Assembly (NCBI GenBank): GCA_963697805.1
Contig: CAVOPB010000001.1
Span: 310,001-374,000 of the forward strand
Direction of reading: 5' to 3'
From: VRUE01 sp963697805
GTDB taxonomy: Bacteria > Actinomycetota > Thermoleophilia > Solirubrobacterales > 70-9
Length of the DNA: 64,000 nt
Below are positions 7,071 to 15,235 of this stretch, piece after piece (the first letter of the stretch is position 1; every line of letters begins with the position of its first letter). The position numbers were made by a program, and so were the translations under genes. A model generated the notes under the pieces. That model was not told the DNA's origin. It saw only the letters and a list, made by a program, of their open reading frames with translations, and ran no database searches.

Positions 7071-8487
7071 CGCTGCGGGAGGCTATCTGGGCGGCCTCGA
7101 AGAGCTCCTGCACCGCGTCGTCGACGTAGGAGGAGATCGCCTCGAGGTCGTCGATCGAGTCGCGGTCGGCGATCAGCCCGAAGAACATCTGGCCGTTGTA
7201 GCTGAAGATCGCGATCGCGAGGGCGTGGCCGCGGGCCAGGAACCCGACCGGGTAGACCCCGATCAGCTCGCGGCCGAGGACGTAGAAGGGCATCTGCGGG
7301 CCGGGGAAGTTGGTGACCAGCAGGTTGAAGAGCCGGGTCGAGAAGTTGATCGCCGCGGTCGGGCGCAGCAGCACCGGCGGCGCGAACTCGCGGAACCAGT
7401 CGTTGAGGTTCCAGATCGCTTCGGCGCCGAGCGGCTGCTTGGAGGCCTTCAGCTCCTCCATCGCATGGTTGACCTTGCGCAGCCGCTCGACCGGGTCCCC
7501 GATCCCGACTGGCAGCGGGCCCCGCATCGCGGTCAGCATGTTGCCGAGCTCGCCGTGCTCGTTCTCGGCCCGGACCGAGACCGGCACCAGGGCCCTCATT
7601 TCGAGCCCGTCGACCTCGACGTCGCGGCTCTGTAGCCAGCGCCGGATCGCCCCGGCGGCCACAGCCAGGGAGACGTCGTTGACCGTCCCACCCAGGCTGT
7701 TCTTGATCTGTTTGAACTGGTCGAGGCTGCACTGGGTCCAGGAGAAGCCGCGGTGGGGGCCGATTTCAACGTTGAGCGGAACCTTCGGGGCCGGCTTGGT
7801 CAGCGCCCAGCTGACCTCGTAAATCCCGGCGATCCCATCGCGCGCGCGTGTCACGGCTCGCTTCGGGGCGGCGATCGCGGCGGCGATCCAGCGCAGGCCG
7901 CGGCCGATTGTCGTCACCAGGCCGCCGACCGCGCGGGCGACCAGCCCCAGCTGCGAGGGGGCTCGGTGCGGCTCCCAGGGCATTTCTTCCCGGGCGACCT
8001 CGAATTTCGGCTCGACGTCGAAAAGGAGGACGCCGATGTCGACGGCCGAGATCCCGTCGGCGAGCGAGTGGTGGGTCTTGTAGACGATCGCGAAACGCTC
8101 GTCCTCGAACCCGTCGACCAGCCACAACTCCCAGAGTGGCTTCGAACGGTCGAGGGCCGGCGAGAGACAACGCCCGACCAGCTCGTGGAACTGGGCATCG
8201 GTCCCGGGCTCGGGCAGGGTGACGTGGCGGACGTGCTCGGTGACGTCGAACTCGGGGAAATCGACCCAGAACGGGCGCCCGAGCTGCATCGGCGGGAACA
8301 CGACCCGCTGGCGGAAGCGCGGCAGCAGGTGAAGGCGACTGCGGATGTGGGCGTTGAAATCCTCGAAGCTCGGGGCCGTGCCCTCGCAGACCATGATCGC
8401 GCCGAGCGCCATGTGGCCGTTCTGCCTCTCGTTGTCCAGGAACGACGTGTCGAACGACGTCAACCTGTCCATATGGCCCTGGGTCAT
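7003..8487 (-). CDS. WS/DGAT-family wax ester synthase/diacylglycerol acyltransferase
   Basis: Acyl-CoA-dependent acyltransferase family that makes wax esters or triacylglycerol storage lipid. The catalytic HHxxxDG motif is present as THHSLADGISAVD; MDRLTSFDTSFL near the start and the C-terminal NFPGPQMPFYVLG and SYNGQMFFG blocks are typical. The start at 8487 is supported by a strong AGGAGG Shine-Dalgarno five bases upstream. The last ~22 codons overlap ftsY and read as non-conserved sequence, suggesting an ancestral stop was lost. Its position inside the smc-ftsY-ffh locus is unusual. Substrate cannot be read from sequence. Confidence 0.92.
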   Translation of the reverse strand: MTQGHMDRLTSFDTSFLDNERQNGHMALGAIMVCEGTAPSFEDFNAHIRSRLHLLPRFRQRVVFPPMQLGRPFWVDFPEFDVTEHVRHVTLPEPGTDAQFHELVGRCLSPALDRSKPLWELWLVDGFEDERFAIVYKTHHSLADGISAVDIGVLLFDVEPKFEVAREEMPWEPHRAPSQLGLVARAVGGLVTTIGRGLRWIAAAIAAPKRAVTRARDGIAGIYEVSWALTKPAPKVPLNVEIGPHRGFSWTQCSLDQFKQIKNSLGGTVNDVSLAVAAGAIRRWLQSRDVEVDGLEMRALVPVSVRAENEHGELGNMLTAMRGPLPVGIGDPVERLRKVNHAMEELKASKQPLGAEAIWNLNDWFREFAPPVLLRPTAAINFSTRLFNLLVTNFPGPQMPFYVLGRELIGVYPVGFLARGHALAIAIFSYNGQMFFGLIADRDSIDDLEAISSYVDDAVQELFEAAQIASRSDGNGLGRDSRSGVEGDRQHLGA

Positions 8488-8560
8488 GACTGCCTCCTCT
8501 ACCTGGCCCAGGGTTCAGCGTACCGCAGAGTCTCCGATTGAACGTGAGCTTTTTGTTGCT

Positions 8561-10990
8561 TCAGGCCGCCTCGGCCTTGCCCCGCTCCGCCGAGGAGGCG
8601 GCCGCGGGCGAGGTGAACCCCTCCTCGGGCTCGTCCTCGGCGATCCCCGCGAACGGTGGCGGCCCGCCGGCGGACTCGGCGGAGTCGACGCCGGCCTCGC
8701 TTTCGCGGGGCAGCCGGCGTGAGACGACTCTGGTGACTCCGTCGTCGGCCATCGTCACTCCGTAGAGGACATCCGCCGCGTCCATCGTCCGTTTCTGGTG
8801 GGTGACGATCACGAACTGAGCCCGATCGGAGAAGCGCCGGATCAGCTGCAGGAAGCGGTCGATATTGGCGTCATCGAGGGCGGCCTCGACCTCGTCGAGG
8901 ATGTAGAACGGACAGGGGCGGGCGAGGAACACGGCGAATACGAAGGCCAGCGCCACCAGCGACTTCTCGCCGCCGGAGAGCAGCGAGAGCTTGCGCGTCG
9001 ACTTGCCGGCCGGGGTCACCTCGATCTCGACCCCGAGCTCCTCGCGCTCCTCCTCGGCCTCCTCGTCCTCGCCCTCGGTCTCCGCGGCGGCCGCGGGCTC
9101 GGCGACGGACCGGAGGCTTACCCGGCGCAGGATGCCGCGCCCGCCCGGGAAGAGGTGCTCGACCATCTCGCCGAAGTTCCGCGCGGTCGCCTCGAAGGTC
9201 TCCTCGAAAGCTCGCTCGATCTCGGCGTCGACCTCGCGGATCAGGCCTTCCAGCTCGCGCATCCCGCGCTCGGTGTCCTCGCGCTGGGCCTGCAGCGACT
9301 CGACGTGCTCGCGCGCCTCCTCGTACTCGCGCTCGGCGAGTGGATTGACGGGCCCGATCTGTGCCCGCCGGCGCTCCAGCCGCTCCATCCGGCGGTCGAT
9401 GTCGAGCCGCTCGGAGTCGCTGAGCGGCTCCTCCGCGGGGCCGACCTCCTCACCAAGTCGGGCTCCGATCTCGGCCAGCTCCTTCGCCGCGTCCGCCCGC
9501 CGATCGCCGAGCTGGGTCGCCTCGACCTCGGCGCTGGTCAACCTGTCCGAGGCCGCCTTCATCTCGACCTGGAGCTCGGACTCCTGGCGCGAACAGGCCC
9601 GCATTTCCTCGGCGATCTCGTCGCCGTCACCGCCATCGCCGACGACCAGGGTCTCGATCCGCTCGACCCGGGCCCGGATCCCGGCCTCCGTCGCGGATGC
9701 CGCCGCGGCCGCAGCCGCGATCTCGGCCAGCAACCGCTCGCCGGCCTCGACCCTCGCCCGCAGTGCTTCACGGTGCCGCTCTCCGAGCATGCTCTCGGCA
9801 CGGCGGGCGTGGCGCACCGCGCGCTCGGCGCCGCCTCGAACCGCCCCGAGCGCCGCTTCGCGCTCGCGCTCGGGGGAATCGGTCGAGCGAGCCCGTTCCA
9901 GTCCCTCGACGGCGCTGGTCAGACCGGCGTCGACCTCCCCCAGCTCCTCCTCGAGCCGGCGGCCACGCTCGCCCGGGGCCCGGCCGCCCTCGTCGACGTC
10001 GAGGGTCAGGGGCCCGAACTCGGCCCGCAGGGCCTCCAGCCGCCGCTCGAGCTCGGCATTGCGGTCGGCGAGCCCAGCGGCGCGGACCGCGATCCGCTGC
10101 TGCTCGCCCCGGAGCTTGGTCAGGGTCCCCCAGGCCTGGGTCCGCTCGCGGTCGCGGGCGGCGAAGCGCTCCTCGGCGGCGCGACGGCGCTCGCTGACCT
10201 CCGCGAGCCTCTTTTCGACGCCATCGCGGGCCGCGCGGGCCTCCTCGGCGGCGCTCTGCGCGACCTTCGCCCGGTCGGCGCCGAACCGGAGGTCCTCGCC
10301 GACGAGCCGAGCCCGCAGCTCGAGCTCCTCGCGTTCGATCCTCGCTCCCAGCTCGGCGGCCTGAGCCTGGCGCTTCAGCGGCCTCAGCCTGGCCCGTGCC
10401 TCACGCTCGAGATCGAGCGCGCGGTCGAGGTTGTCGCGCGCCGAGCGCAGCTTCAGCTCGGCCCGGCGGCGGCGCTTGCGGTGCTTGCCGAGGCCCGCCG
10501 CCTCCTCGACCAGGAGGCGCCGCTCGCGCGGCTTCGAGTGGACGATCGACTCGACCCGGCCCTGACTGATCACCGAGTGCATCTCGCGCCCGAGGTTTGT
10601 GTCGGAGAGGACCTCGACGACGTCGACGAGGCGGCAGCGCGCTCCGTTCAGCCGGTAGGTCCCGTCACCGGCGCGGTCGAGCCGGCGCTGGATCGCGATC
10701 TCGGAGAGCTCGGAGGCGGCTCGGCCCTCGGAGTTGTCGATCGTCACCTCGACCTCGGCGGCGCGACGTTGGCCGACGCCCTTGCCGCCGGCCGAGATCA
10801 CGTCCTGCATCGAGGCGCCGCGGATCGCCCCTGGGCTCTGCTCGCCGAGCGCCCACAGCACGGCGTCGGTGATGTTCGACTTGCCCGATCCGTTCGGGCC
10901 GACGATCACGCTGACGCCAGGGGAGAACTCGAGCCTGGTCCGCTCGGGGAACGACTTGAATCCCTTCATCTCGATCGATCTCAGATACAT
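8561..10990 (-). CDS. smc: SMC chromosome-partition ATPase, short form without a visible hinge
   Basis: The N-terminal head has MYLRSIEMKGFKSF, Walker A GPNGSGKS (31-38) and Q-loop ISQG (141-144). The C-terminal head has the signature LSGGEKSL (671-678) and Walker B FYILDE (695-700) with the D loop ALDDAN. Between them lie only ~430 residues of charged coiled coil (about 165-595), with Gly-rich breaks near 326-342 and 451-457. The family's globular hinge is not recognisable, and the product is 809 residues against about 1150-1200 for ordinary bacterial SMC. The frame is open throughout and both heads are intact, so simple decay is unlikely. Position after rnc and near ftsY is the standard smc locus; scpA and scpB are at 46.4-47.7 kb. 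Confidence 0.9.
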   Translation of the reverse strand: MYLRSIEMKGFKSFPERTRLEFSPGVSVIVGPNGSGKSNITDAVLWALGEQSPGAIRGASMQDVISAGGKGVGQRRAAEVEVTIDNSEGRAASELSEIAIQRRLDRAGDGTYRLNGARCRLVDVVEVLSDTNLGREMHSVISQGRVESIVHSKPRERRLLVEEAAGLGKHRKRRRRAELKLRSARDNLDRALDLEREARARLRPLKRQAQAAELGARIEREELELRARLVGEDLRFGADRAKVAQSAAEEARAARDGVEKRLAEVSERRRAAEERFAARDRERTQAWGTLTKLRGEQQRIAVRAAGLADRNAELERRLEALRAEFGPLTLDVDEGGRAPGERGRRLEEELGEVDAGLTSAVEGLERARSTDSPEREREAALGAVRGGAERAVRHARRAESMLGERHREALRARVEAGERLLAEIAAAAAAASATEAGIRARVERIETLVVGDGGDGDEIAEEMRACSRQESELQVEMKAASDRLTSAEVEATQLGDRRADAAKELAEIGARLGEEVGPAEEPLSDSERLDIDRRMERLERRRAQIGPVNPLAEREYEEAREHVESLQAQREDTERGMRELEGLIREVDAEIERAFEETFEATARNFGEMVEHLFPGGRGILRRVSLRSVAEPAAAAETEGEDEEAEEEREELGVEIEVTPAGKSTRKLSLLSGGEKSLVALAFVFAVFLARPCPFYILDEVEAALDDANIDRFLQLIRRFSDRAQFVIVTHQKRTMDAADVLYGVTMADDGVTRVVSRRLPRESEAGVDSAESAGGPPPFAGIAEDEPEEGFTSPAAASSAERGKAEAA

Positions 10991-11023
10991 GACCCGTCCT
11001 CTGCCAACGGTAAGGCTCGCGCC

Positions 11024-11743
11024 TCAATCGGACGCGACGCCCGACCCTTCGTCGCCGAGCTTCTCGAGCGCCTGCTCGGCTGCGACCTGCTCGGCCGCCT
11101 TCTTGCTGCGCCCGCTGCCGGTCCCGATCCTCTCAGACTCGACCACGGCGGCGACCTCGAAGGTGCGCGCGTGCGCCGGCCCCGATTCGGCGATGACCTC
11201 GTAGGTGACCTGCGCGCGGTTGCGGGCGAGGTGCTCCTGCAGCGCCGACTTGAAGTCGACCCTGGTCTCGACCGCGTGCTCGACCCGCGACGCGAACGCC
11301 TCCTTCACGGCGCTCGCGACACGGTCGAAGCCGAAGGCGATGAAGCAGGCGCCGATCAGGGCCTCGGTGACCTCGGGCAACGGCCGCGATCCGCTGAGCA
11401 GGATCTCGGCCGGAATCGCCTCCTCGAGCTCGGGCTCTGCGCGCTCGAGCATCTCCGGGACGCCGAGCTCGCGGCCGACCTCGGCACAGGAGACCCCGCT
11501 GACCGCCTGGTTGTGGATCTTGGTCAGGCCGCCGGCGTCGATCTCGGGGAAGCGCTCGTAGAGGTCGGCGGCGACGGCGAGCGCGAGGACGCTGTCCCCG
11601 AGGTAGGCGAGGCGCTCGTAGGAGTCGACCCGCTCCTCGGTCCAGGAGGAATGGGTCAGGGCCAGACTTCGGAGCTCCTCCGGCAGCGCCGGAATCAGTT
11701 CCGCCAATGTGCTCCGTTGTCGCTCACGCGCACTCATCATCAC
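11024..11743 (-). CDS. rnc: Ribonuclease III homologue with altered active-site residues
   Basis: Double-stranded RNA endonuclease family: N-terminal RNase III domain followed by a C-terminal dsRBD (DFKSALQEHLARN to KKAAEQVAAEQALEKL). The signature helix reads ERLAYLGDS where the family has ERLEFLGD(A/S), so the Glu equivalent to E. coli E41 is Ala (residue 46). The later DxxEA motif reads EVTEALIGA, making the D114 equivalent a Glu. D45 and E117 equivalents remain. Start codons GTG-ATG-ATG occur in a row at 11743-11735; residue numbers here count from 11743. It precedes smc, as is common. Whether it still cleaves normally is uncertain. Confidence 0.92.
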   Translation of the reverse strand: MMMSARERQRSTLAELIPALPEELRSLALTHSSWTEERVDSYERLAYLGDSVLALAVAADLYERFPEIDAGGLTKIHNQAVSGVSCAEVGRELGVPEMLERAEPELEEAIPAEILLSGSRPLPEVTEALIGACFIAFGFDRVASAVKEAFASRVEHAVETRVDFKSALQEHLARNRAQVTYEVIAESGPAHARTFEVAAVVESERIGTGSGRSKKAAEQVAAEQALEKLGDEGSGVASD

Positions 11744-11813
11744 CGGCTATCTTGCGCGCTCGCTCCAACGTCCGCCATTGGCGGGTGGTCTACCCCCCGG
11801 ACCCAGAACAAAA

Positions 11814-12059
11814 TCAAGCCGGGGCGCGCTCCAACACGAACGCGACGGCGTCGCCGACGGTGTCGATCCGGGCCGCGTCCTGCTCGGAGACCTTGATCCC
11901 GTAGCGGTCCTCGAGCTCCATCACGAGCTCGTAGAGGTCGAGCGAGTCGGCGTCGAGGTCCTGCTTGAAGCGGGTGGCCTCGGTGATCGCAGCGGCGTCG
12001 ACCTCGAGCTCCTCGGCGAGGTGCTCGCGAACCAGTTTCAGCACATCGTCGCGTTCCAT
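11814..12059 (-). CDS. acpP: Acyl carrier protein
   Basis: An 81-residue carrier protein for fatty acid synthesis. The phosphopantetheine attachment Ser is in DADSLDLYELVMELED, and the acidic helix pattern is normal. The ATG at 12059 gives the standard length; a longer frame adds unrelated residues. It lies between plsX and rnc, the standard lipid-synthesis context. The 170-bp spacer from plsX holds a strong hairpin and other repeats. Confidence 0.95.
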   Translation of the reverse strand: MERDDVLKLVREHLAEELEVDAAAITEATRFKQDLDADSLDLYELVMELEDRYGIKVSEQDAARIDTVGDAVAFVLERAPA

Positions 12060-12107
12060 CGGGCAAACCCTAGATGAGTGGTTCCAGGGCGCGGTGTGAC
12101 TGGTGGC

Positions 12108-12192
12108 GAGCCCGGCCAAGCAGATCAAGGACGCAGGGCGCAGCCTTTGCCGGTGGGCAAATGCAAGCCCGAGGACGAAGAGATGCGCAGTC
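12108..12192. repeat. Spacer repeat related to the metK-der palindrome
   Basis: By eye, AAGGACGCAGGGCGC and CGAGGACGAAGAGATGCG here resemble AGGACGCAGGGAGCG and CGAGGACGCAGCAATGCG in the metK-der spacer (36908-37011), in the same order. It lies in the acpP-plsX spacer. Relationship is tentative. Confidence 0.4.
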
Positions 12193-12221
12193 TGCCAGGC
12201 ACGCCAGCCAGGCGTGCCTGG
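12182..12221 (-). repeat. CAGAT element, copy N, with a perfect 11-bp hairpin (plsX-acpP spacer)
   Basis: CCAGGCACGCC and GGCGTGCCTGG form an 11-bp perfect stem around a 5-nt loop, 12195-12221, starting 8 bp after the plsX stop. On the minus strand it is followed directly by CAGACTGCGCATC, close to the core of the CAGAT family. No T run follows, so a classical terminator is unlikely. Confidence 0.55.
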
Positions 12222-12229
12222 TCGTGGAA

Positions 12230-13264
12230 CTACTCATCTATCGGACCGGCAGGGTCGGGCGAACGGCGGCCGGCGAGCGAGCCGCGGGTGGCTCCCCCCT
12301 CCTCCAGCAGAGCCGCGGTACGTGGGATCGCATCGACCTCGACGCTGCGGGCCGCGAGCCGGACCGCGTTGGCGATTCCGTCGGCGCCGGCGCTGCCGTG
12401 GGCGACGACGGCGATCGAGCGCAGGCCCAGCAGGATCGCGCCCCCGGTCGAGTCGGGGTGGAGCCGGCGGCGGACGCCGCCCAGTGCCGGGCGCATCAGC
12501 AGGCCCCCCGCCGCAGCGAGCGGATTCGAGCGGGCGGCATCGCGGATCGCTCCGGCGACGCTGCGCGCCGTCCCCTCCATCAGCTTCAGCGCGACGTTGC
12601 CGGTGAAGCCGTCGGTGACCACGACGTCGGCCGCGCCGGCAGGGATGTCGCCGCCCTCGACGTTGCCGCGGAAGTCGATGCCGCCGGCCTCGGTGAGGAA
12701 GGAATGGGCCTCGACCACCTCCTCCCTCCCCTTTCCCGACTCCGCGCCGACCGAGAGGAGGGCGACCCGCGGCCGCTCGACGCCGAGCACGGCGGCGCTG
12801 AAGGCGGCGCCGAGAAAGGCGAACTGGACCAGATGCTGGGCGCGGACCTCGGTGTTCGCGCCGACGTCGAGAAACAGGACCGGCCCGCCGGGGACTGGGA
12901 GCTGGGCTGCGAGCGCCGGGCGCTGGACGCCCTTCAGCCGGCGCAGGCCGAAGGTCGCGGCGGCCATCGCCGCTCCGGTAGAGCCGGCGCTGACGAGCGC
13001 CGACGAGCGCCCCTCGGCGACATCGGCGGCGGCCCGGACGACGGAGGCCTCGGGCCTGGCGCGGACGGAGGGGACCGGGTCGTCGCGGTTCGAGATCCAC
13101 TCCGCGCTGGCGACGACCTCGATCCCCTCGACGCCATCGAGGCCGAGCTCGGCGGCCGGCCCGAAGACCCGCAGGGCGATCCCGTCGGCGGCCGCCTGCC
13201 TGGCGCCCTCGGCGAGGACGGCGTAACCCTGCTCGGCCCCGTGGCCATCGAGGGCCACGGTCAC
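12230..13264 (-). CDS. plsX: Phosphate acyltransferase PlsX
   Basis: Converts acyl-ACP to acyl-phosphate, the first step of phospholipid synthesis with PlsY. Recognisable segments are the N-terminal VTVALDGHGAEQG, SALVSAGSTGA, FLDVGAN, and VTDGFTGNVALK. The GTG at 13264 is preferred: GGGA lies about nine bases upstream and MTVALDGHG is the family N terminus. A GTG at 13291 falls inside a repeat element. It follows rpmF and precedes acpP in the usual rpmF-plsX-acpP order. The family's MGGD motif near the start reads GHGAEQG, a divergent form. Confidence 0.94.
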   Translation of the reverse strand: MTVALDGHGAEQGYAVLAEGARQAAADGIALRVFGPAAELGLDGVEGIEVVASAEWISNRDDPVPSVRARPEASVVRAAADVAEGRSSALVSAGSTGAAMAAATFGLRRLKGVQRPALAAQLPVPGGPVLFLDVGANTEVRAQHLVQFAFLGAAFSAAVLGVERPRVALLSVGAESGKGREEVVEAHSFLTEAGGIDFRGNVEGGDIPAGAADVVVTDGFTGNVALKLMEGTARSVAGAIRDAARSNPLAAAGGLLMRPALGGVRRRLHPDSTGGAILLGLRSIAVVAHGSAGADGIANAVRLAARSVEVDAIPRTAALLEEGGATRGSLAGRRSPDPAGPIDE

Positions 13265-13274
13265 CGGATTCCCA

Positions 13275-13335
13275 TCTCGCGCTTCGCTCACCTCGCGAAG
13301 AACCAGACTGCGACGCTCGCTCGCTCCGCGCTCGC
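13275..13335 (+). repeat. CAGAT element, copy B (rpmF-plsX spacer)
   Basis: Core CAGACTGCGACGC at 13304-13316, left arm TCTCGCGCTTCGCTCACCTCGC and right arm GCTCGCTCGCTCCGCGCTC. It starts a few bases from the rpmF stop and ends about ten bases before the plsX GTG. Confidence 0.7.
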
Positions 13336-13341
13336 GGGCAT

Positions 13342-13560
13342 CTACTCCTCGGTGTCGGCGGGGGCAGTCGCGGGCTCGTGGGTGACCGTCATGTCGATCA
13401 CCTCACGGCCCTTGTACGTACCGCAAATCGGGCAGACCCGGTGCGGTAGGCGCGGGCTGTGGCAGCGAGGACAGCGGTTGAGGGTCGCTTCGCCGGCCTT
13501 GTGGTTGGCCCGGCGCTTGTCGCGGCGGGCACTGGAAGTTCTCTTCTTCGGGACAGCCAT
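13342..13560 (-). CDS. rpmF: Ribosomal protein L32 (zinc-binding form)
   Basis: A 72-residue 50S protein with N terminus MAVPKKRTSSARRDKRR and the zinc ribbon CPRC and CPIC. The C terminus is a short acidic tail. DUF177-rpmF-plsX is a standard trio; here DUF177 is flipped to the plus strand and a methyltransferase gene lies between. Confidence 0.96.
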   Translation of the reverse strand: MAVPKKRTSSARRDKRRANHKAGEATLNRCPRCHSPRLPHRVCPICGTYKGREVIDMTVTHEPATAPADTEE

Positions 13561-13590
13561 GAGTCGGGGGATGGTAGCGAGGAATCGGGC

Positions 13591-14088
13591 TCAGCCGTAG
13601 GTGGCGCGGATCACCGCAAGGCCGTCGCCCTGCCAGGCGAGCTCGCCCTCGGACCACTCGAGCGTCCGCTCGAGGTCCTCGCCCTCGATCAGGTCGCCGA
13701 TCACGAGCGATCGCGAGTGCTCCCGCACCCGCCGAAACAGGTTCTGCCTCTGCTCGTCGGAGAGCTCGCCGATCGAGAGAACCGAGATGACCAGGTCCCA
13801 GGGCCCGTCGGGCAGCGGGTCCTCCATCCGCGCGAGCTGGACGTCATCGTAGGTCTGCCGGGCGCGGAAGACCATGTCGGGGCTGGAGTCGAGGCCGACG
13901 ACCCAGGAGTCGGGGTAGGCCTCGATCAGCCGCCGCGTCGTCTCGCCGGTGCCCATCCCGAGCTCGAGCACCCGCTCGGGGGGGAACGGAATCGCGGCCA
14001 CCGCCTGCTCCTGCAGCTCGTCGTAGCGCGGGACCTTGGAGCGGATTCGCTCCAGGTACTCGTCCGGTGTCCAGTCGAATTGACCCAT
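13591..14088 (-). CDS. Class I SAM-dependent methyltransferase
   Basis: A 165-residue protein with a Rossmann SAM-binding fold: motif I VLELGMGTGETT (about residues 50-61), acidic loop VVGLDSSPDM, and motif IV DLVISVLSIGEL. Substrate unknown; the SAM motifs resemble small-molecule or tRNA-wobble type enzymes but nothing decides it. Its start is only 12 bp from the start of the divergent DUF177 gene, and it lies 30 bp upstream of rpmF on the same strand. Confidence 0.85.
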   Translation of the reverse strand: MGQFDWTPDEYLERIRSKVPRYDELQEQAVAAIPFPPERVLELGMGTGETTRRLIEAYPDSWVVGLDSSPDMVFRARQTYDDVQLARMEDPLPDGPWDLVISVLSIGELSDEQRQNLFRRVREHSRSLVIGDLIEGEDLERTLEWSEGELAWQGDGLAVIRATYG

Positions 14089-14100
14089 CTCTTAACCTCG

Positions 14101-14622
14101 TTGAAGGTGCCCCATCGTACGAACATCGACCTCCCGAGCCTCTCGCTCTCGTTTGGAGACGGAGCCCGGCTCGAGCTCCCGATCGAGCTCGAGCCGCTCG
14201 AGCTCGGCGGCCAGACCTACACGGTCTCCGAGCCCGTCGCGGCGCGCCTCGACATCTCGCGACCGGCCAATGCCTACGCGTTCAGGCTCCGCTTCCCGCT
14301 GCGGGTCGAGGGCCCCTGCATGCGCTGCCTCGAGCCGGCGCGGGTCGAGACCGAGGTCGACGCCCGCGAGGTCGACCAGGCCGACACCGAGGACGAGGAG
14401 CTGCGCAGCCCCTACGTCGTCGACGACGTGCTCGACGCCGGCCGCTGGGCGCATGACGCCGCGGTCCTGGCGATTCCCGCGCGGGTGCTGTGCCGAGCGG
14501 ACTGCGCCGGCCTCTGCCCCGTCTGCGGCGAGTCTTTGAACGATGCCGACCCCGCTGACCACGAGCACGACAGCGGCACCGACCCGCGCTGGGACAAGCT
14601 CAACGAGCTGAAGCTCGACTAG
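14101..14622 (+). CDS. YceD/DUF177 family protein
   Basis: About 173 residues, matching YceD: GPCMRCLEPARVE, a central acidic segment (VDQADTEDEELRSPYVVDD), then LCRADCAGLCPVCGESLN and DPRWDKLNELK at the C terminus. The Cys pairs suggest zinc binding. Members are usually co-transcribed with rpmF, and bacterial and plant homologues have been linked to 23S rRNA accumulation. The start is TTG at 14101 or GTG at 14107; a longer upstream frame is antisense to the methyltransferase and non-homologous. The gene is on the plus strand, opposite to rpmF, unlike the usual arrangement. Confidence 0.88.
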   Translation: MKVPHRTNIDLPSLSLSFGDGARLELPIELEPLELGGQTYTVSEPVAARLDISRPANAYAFRLRFPLRVEGPCMRCLEPARVETEVDAREVDQADTEDEELRSPYVVDDVLDAGRWAHDAAVLAIPARVLCRADCAGLCPVCGESLNDADPADHEHDSGTDPRWDKLNELKLD

Positions 14623-14649
14623 GCGCCCCCGCGCGGAGGCGGCGTTTTC

Positions 14650-15132
14650 TTAGCCCTGCTGCTCGTCGAGCTCGGCCACCGGTTCTTCGTCGCGGCCGGC
14701 GAGCCGGTCGCGGCCGCGCTGAACGGCCGCGAGGAACTTCTGGAGATTGACCTCGAGGGTGTTGAGGATCTCGTCGGCGTAGTCCTCGGCGCCGAGCCGG
14801 ATCTCACGCTCGCGGGTGCGGGCGTCCTCGACGATCTCGTCGGCCGCGCGCTCGGCCTGCTTGGTGACCTCCTCGTCGGAGATCAGCCGCGCCTGCTGCT
14901 CACGAGCCTCGCGCACGATCCGCTCGGCCTCGCGTTTCGCCTCGGCGAGCATCTCCTGACGCTCCTTGACGATCCAGCGTGCCTGCTTGATCTCCTCGGG
15001 GATCGTCGCCCGCATCTGATCGAGGAGGTCATAGATCTCCTCGCGATCCACGCGCACCTGATCCGTCAGGGGGACGGGACGGGCGTTGTGGACGACGTCG
15101 TCCAGCTTGTCTATGAGGACCAGTACGTCCAT
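14650..15132 (-). CDS. DivIVA-like coiled-coil protein, SepIVA-like
   Basis: A 160-residue protein that is nearly all coiled coil after an N-terminal segment MDVLVLIDKLDDVVHNARPVP, with EEIYDLLDQMRATIPEEIKQA next. This matches the pattern of mycobacterial SepIVA (a septal, DivIVA-domain factor) and its genomic position close to coaD, DUF177 and rnc. A role in septal or polar wall growth is inferred from that relationship. Some databases label such proteins ATP synthase subunit B-like because of the long charged helix; there is no F0F1 context here. Confidence 0.75.
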   Translation of the reverse strand: MDVLVLIDKLDDVVHNARPVPLTDQVRVDREEIYDLLDQMRATIPEEIKQARWIVKERQEMLAEAKREAERIVREAREQQARLISDEEVTKQAERAADEIVEDARTREREIRLGAEDYADEILNTLEVNLQKFLAAVQRGRDRLAGRDEEPVAELDEQQG

Positions 15133-15235
15133 CAGTCGGCCGTAAGCCTACGCGTCGGAGGCCTTTTCGGTGAAGAAGCGGTTATTTCCACGGGTTTTTG
15201 CAAGCTCTCGCCCATGCGATGCTTGTCGGCAGAGC

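Noticed and set aside
8798..11896. A 1032-codon open frame on the plus strand, antisense to smc and rnc
   Set aside because: GC-rich third positions keep antisense frames open; the minus strand encodes clear SMC and RNase III motifs and the plus translation shows none.
13459..14100. Upstream extension of the DUF177 frame on the plus strand
   Set aside because: It is antisense to the methyltransferase and rpmF, and lacks YceD similarity; the family sequence begins near 14101.
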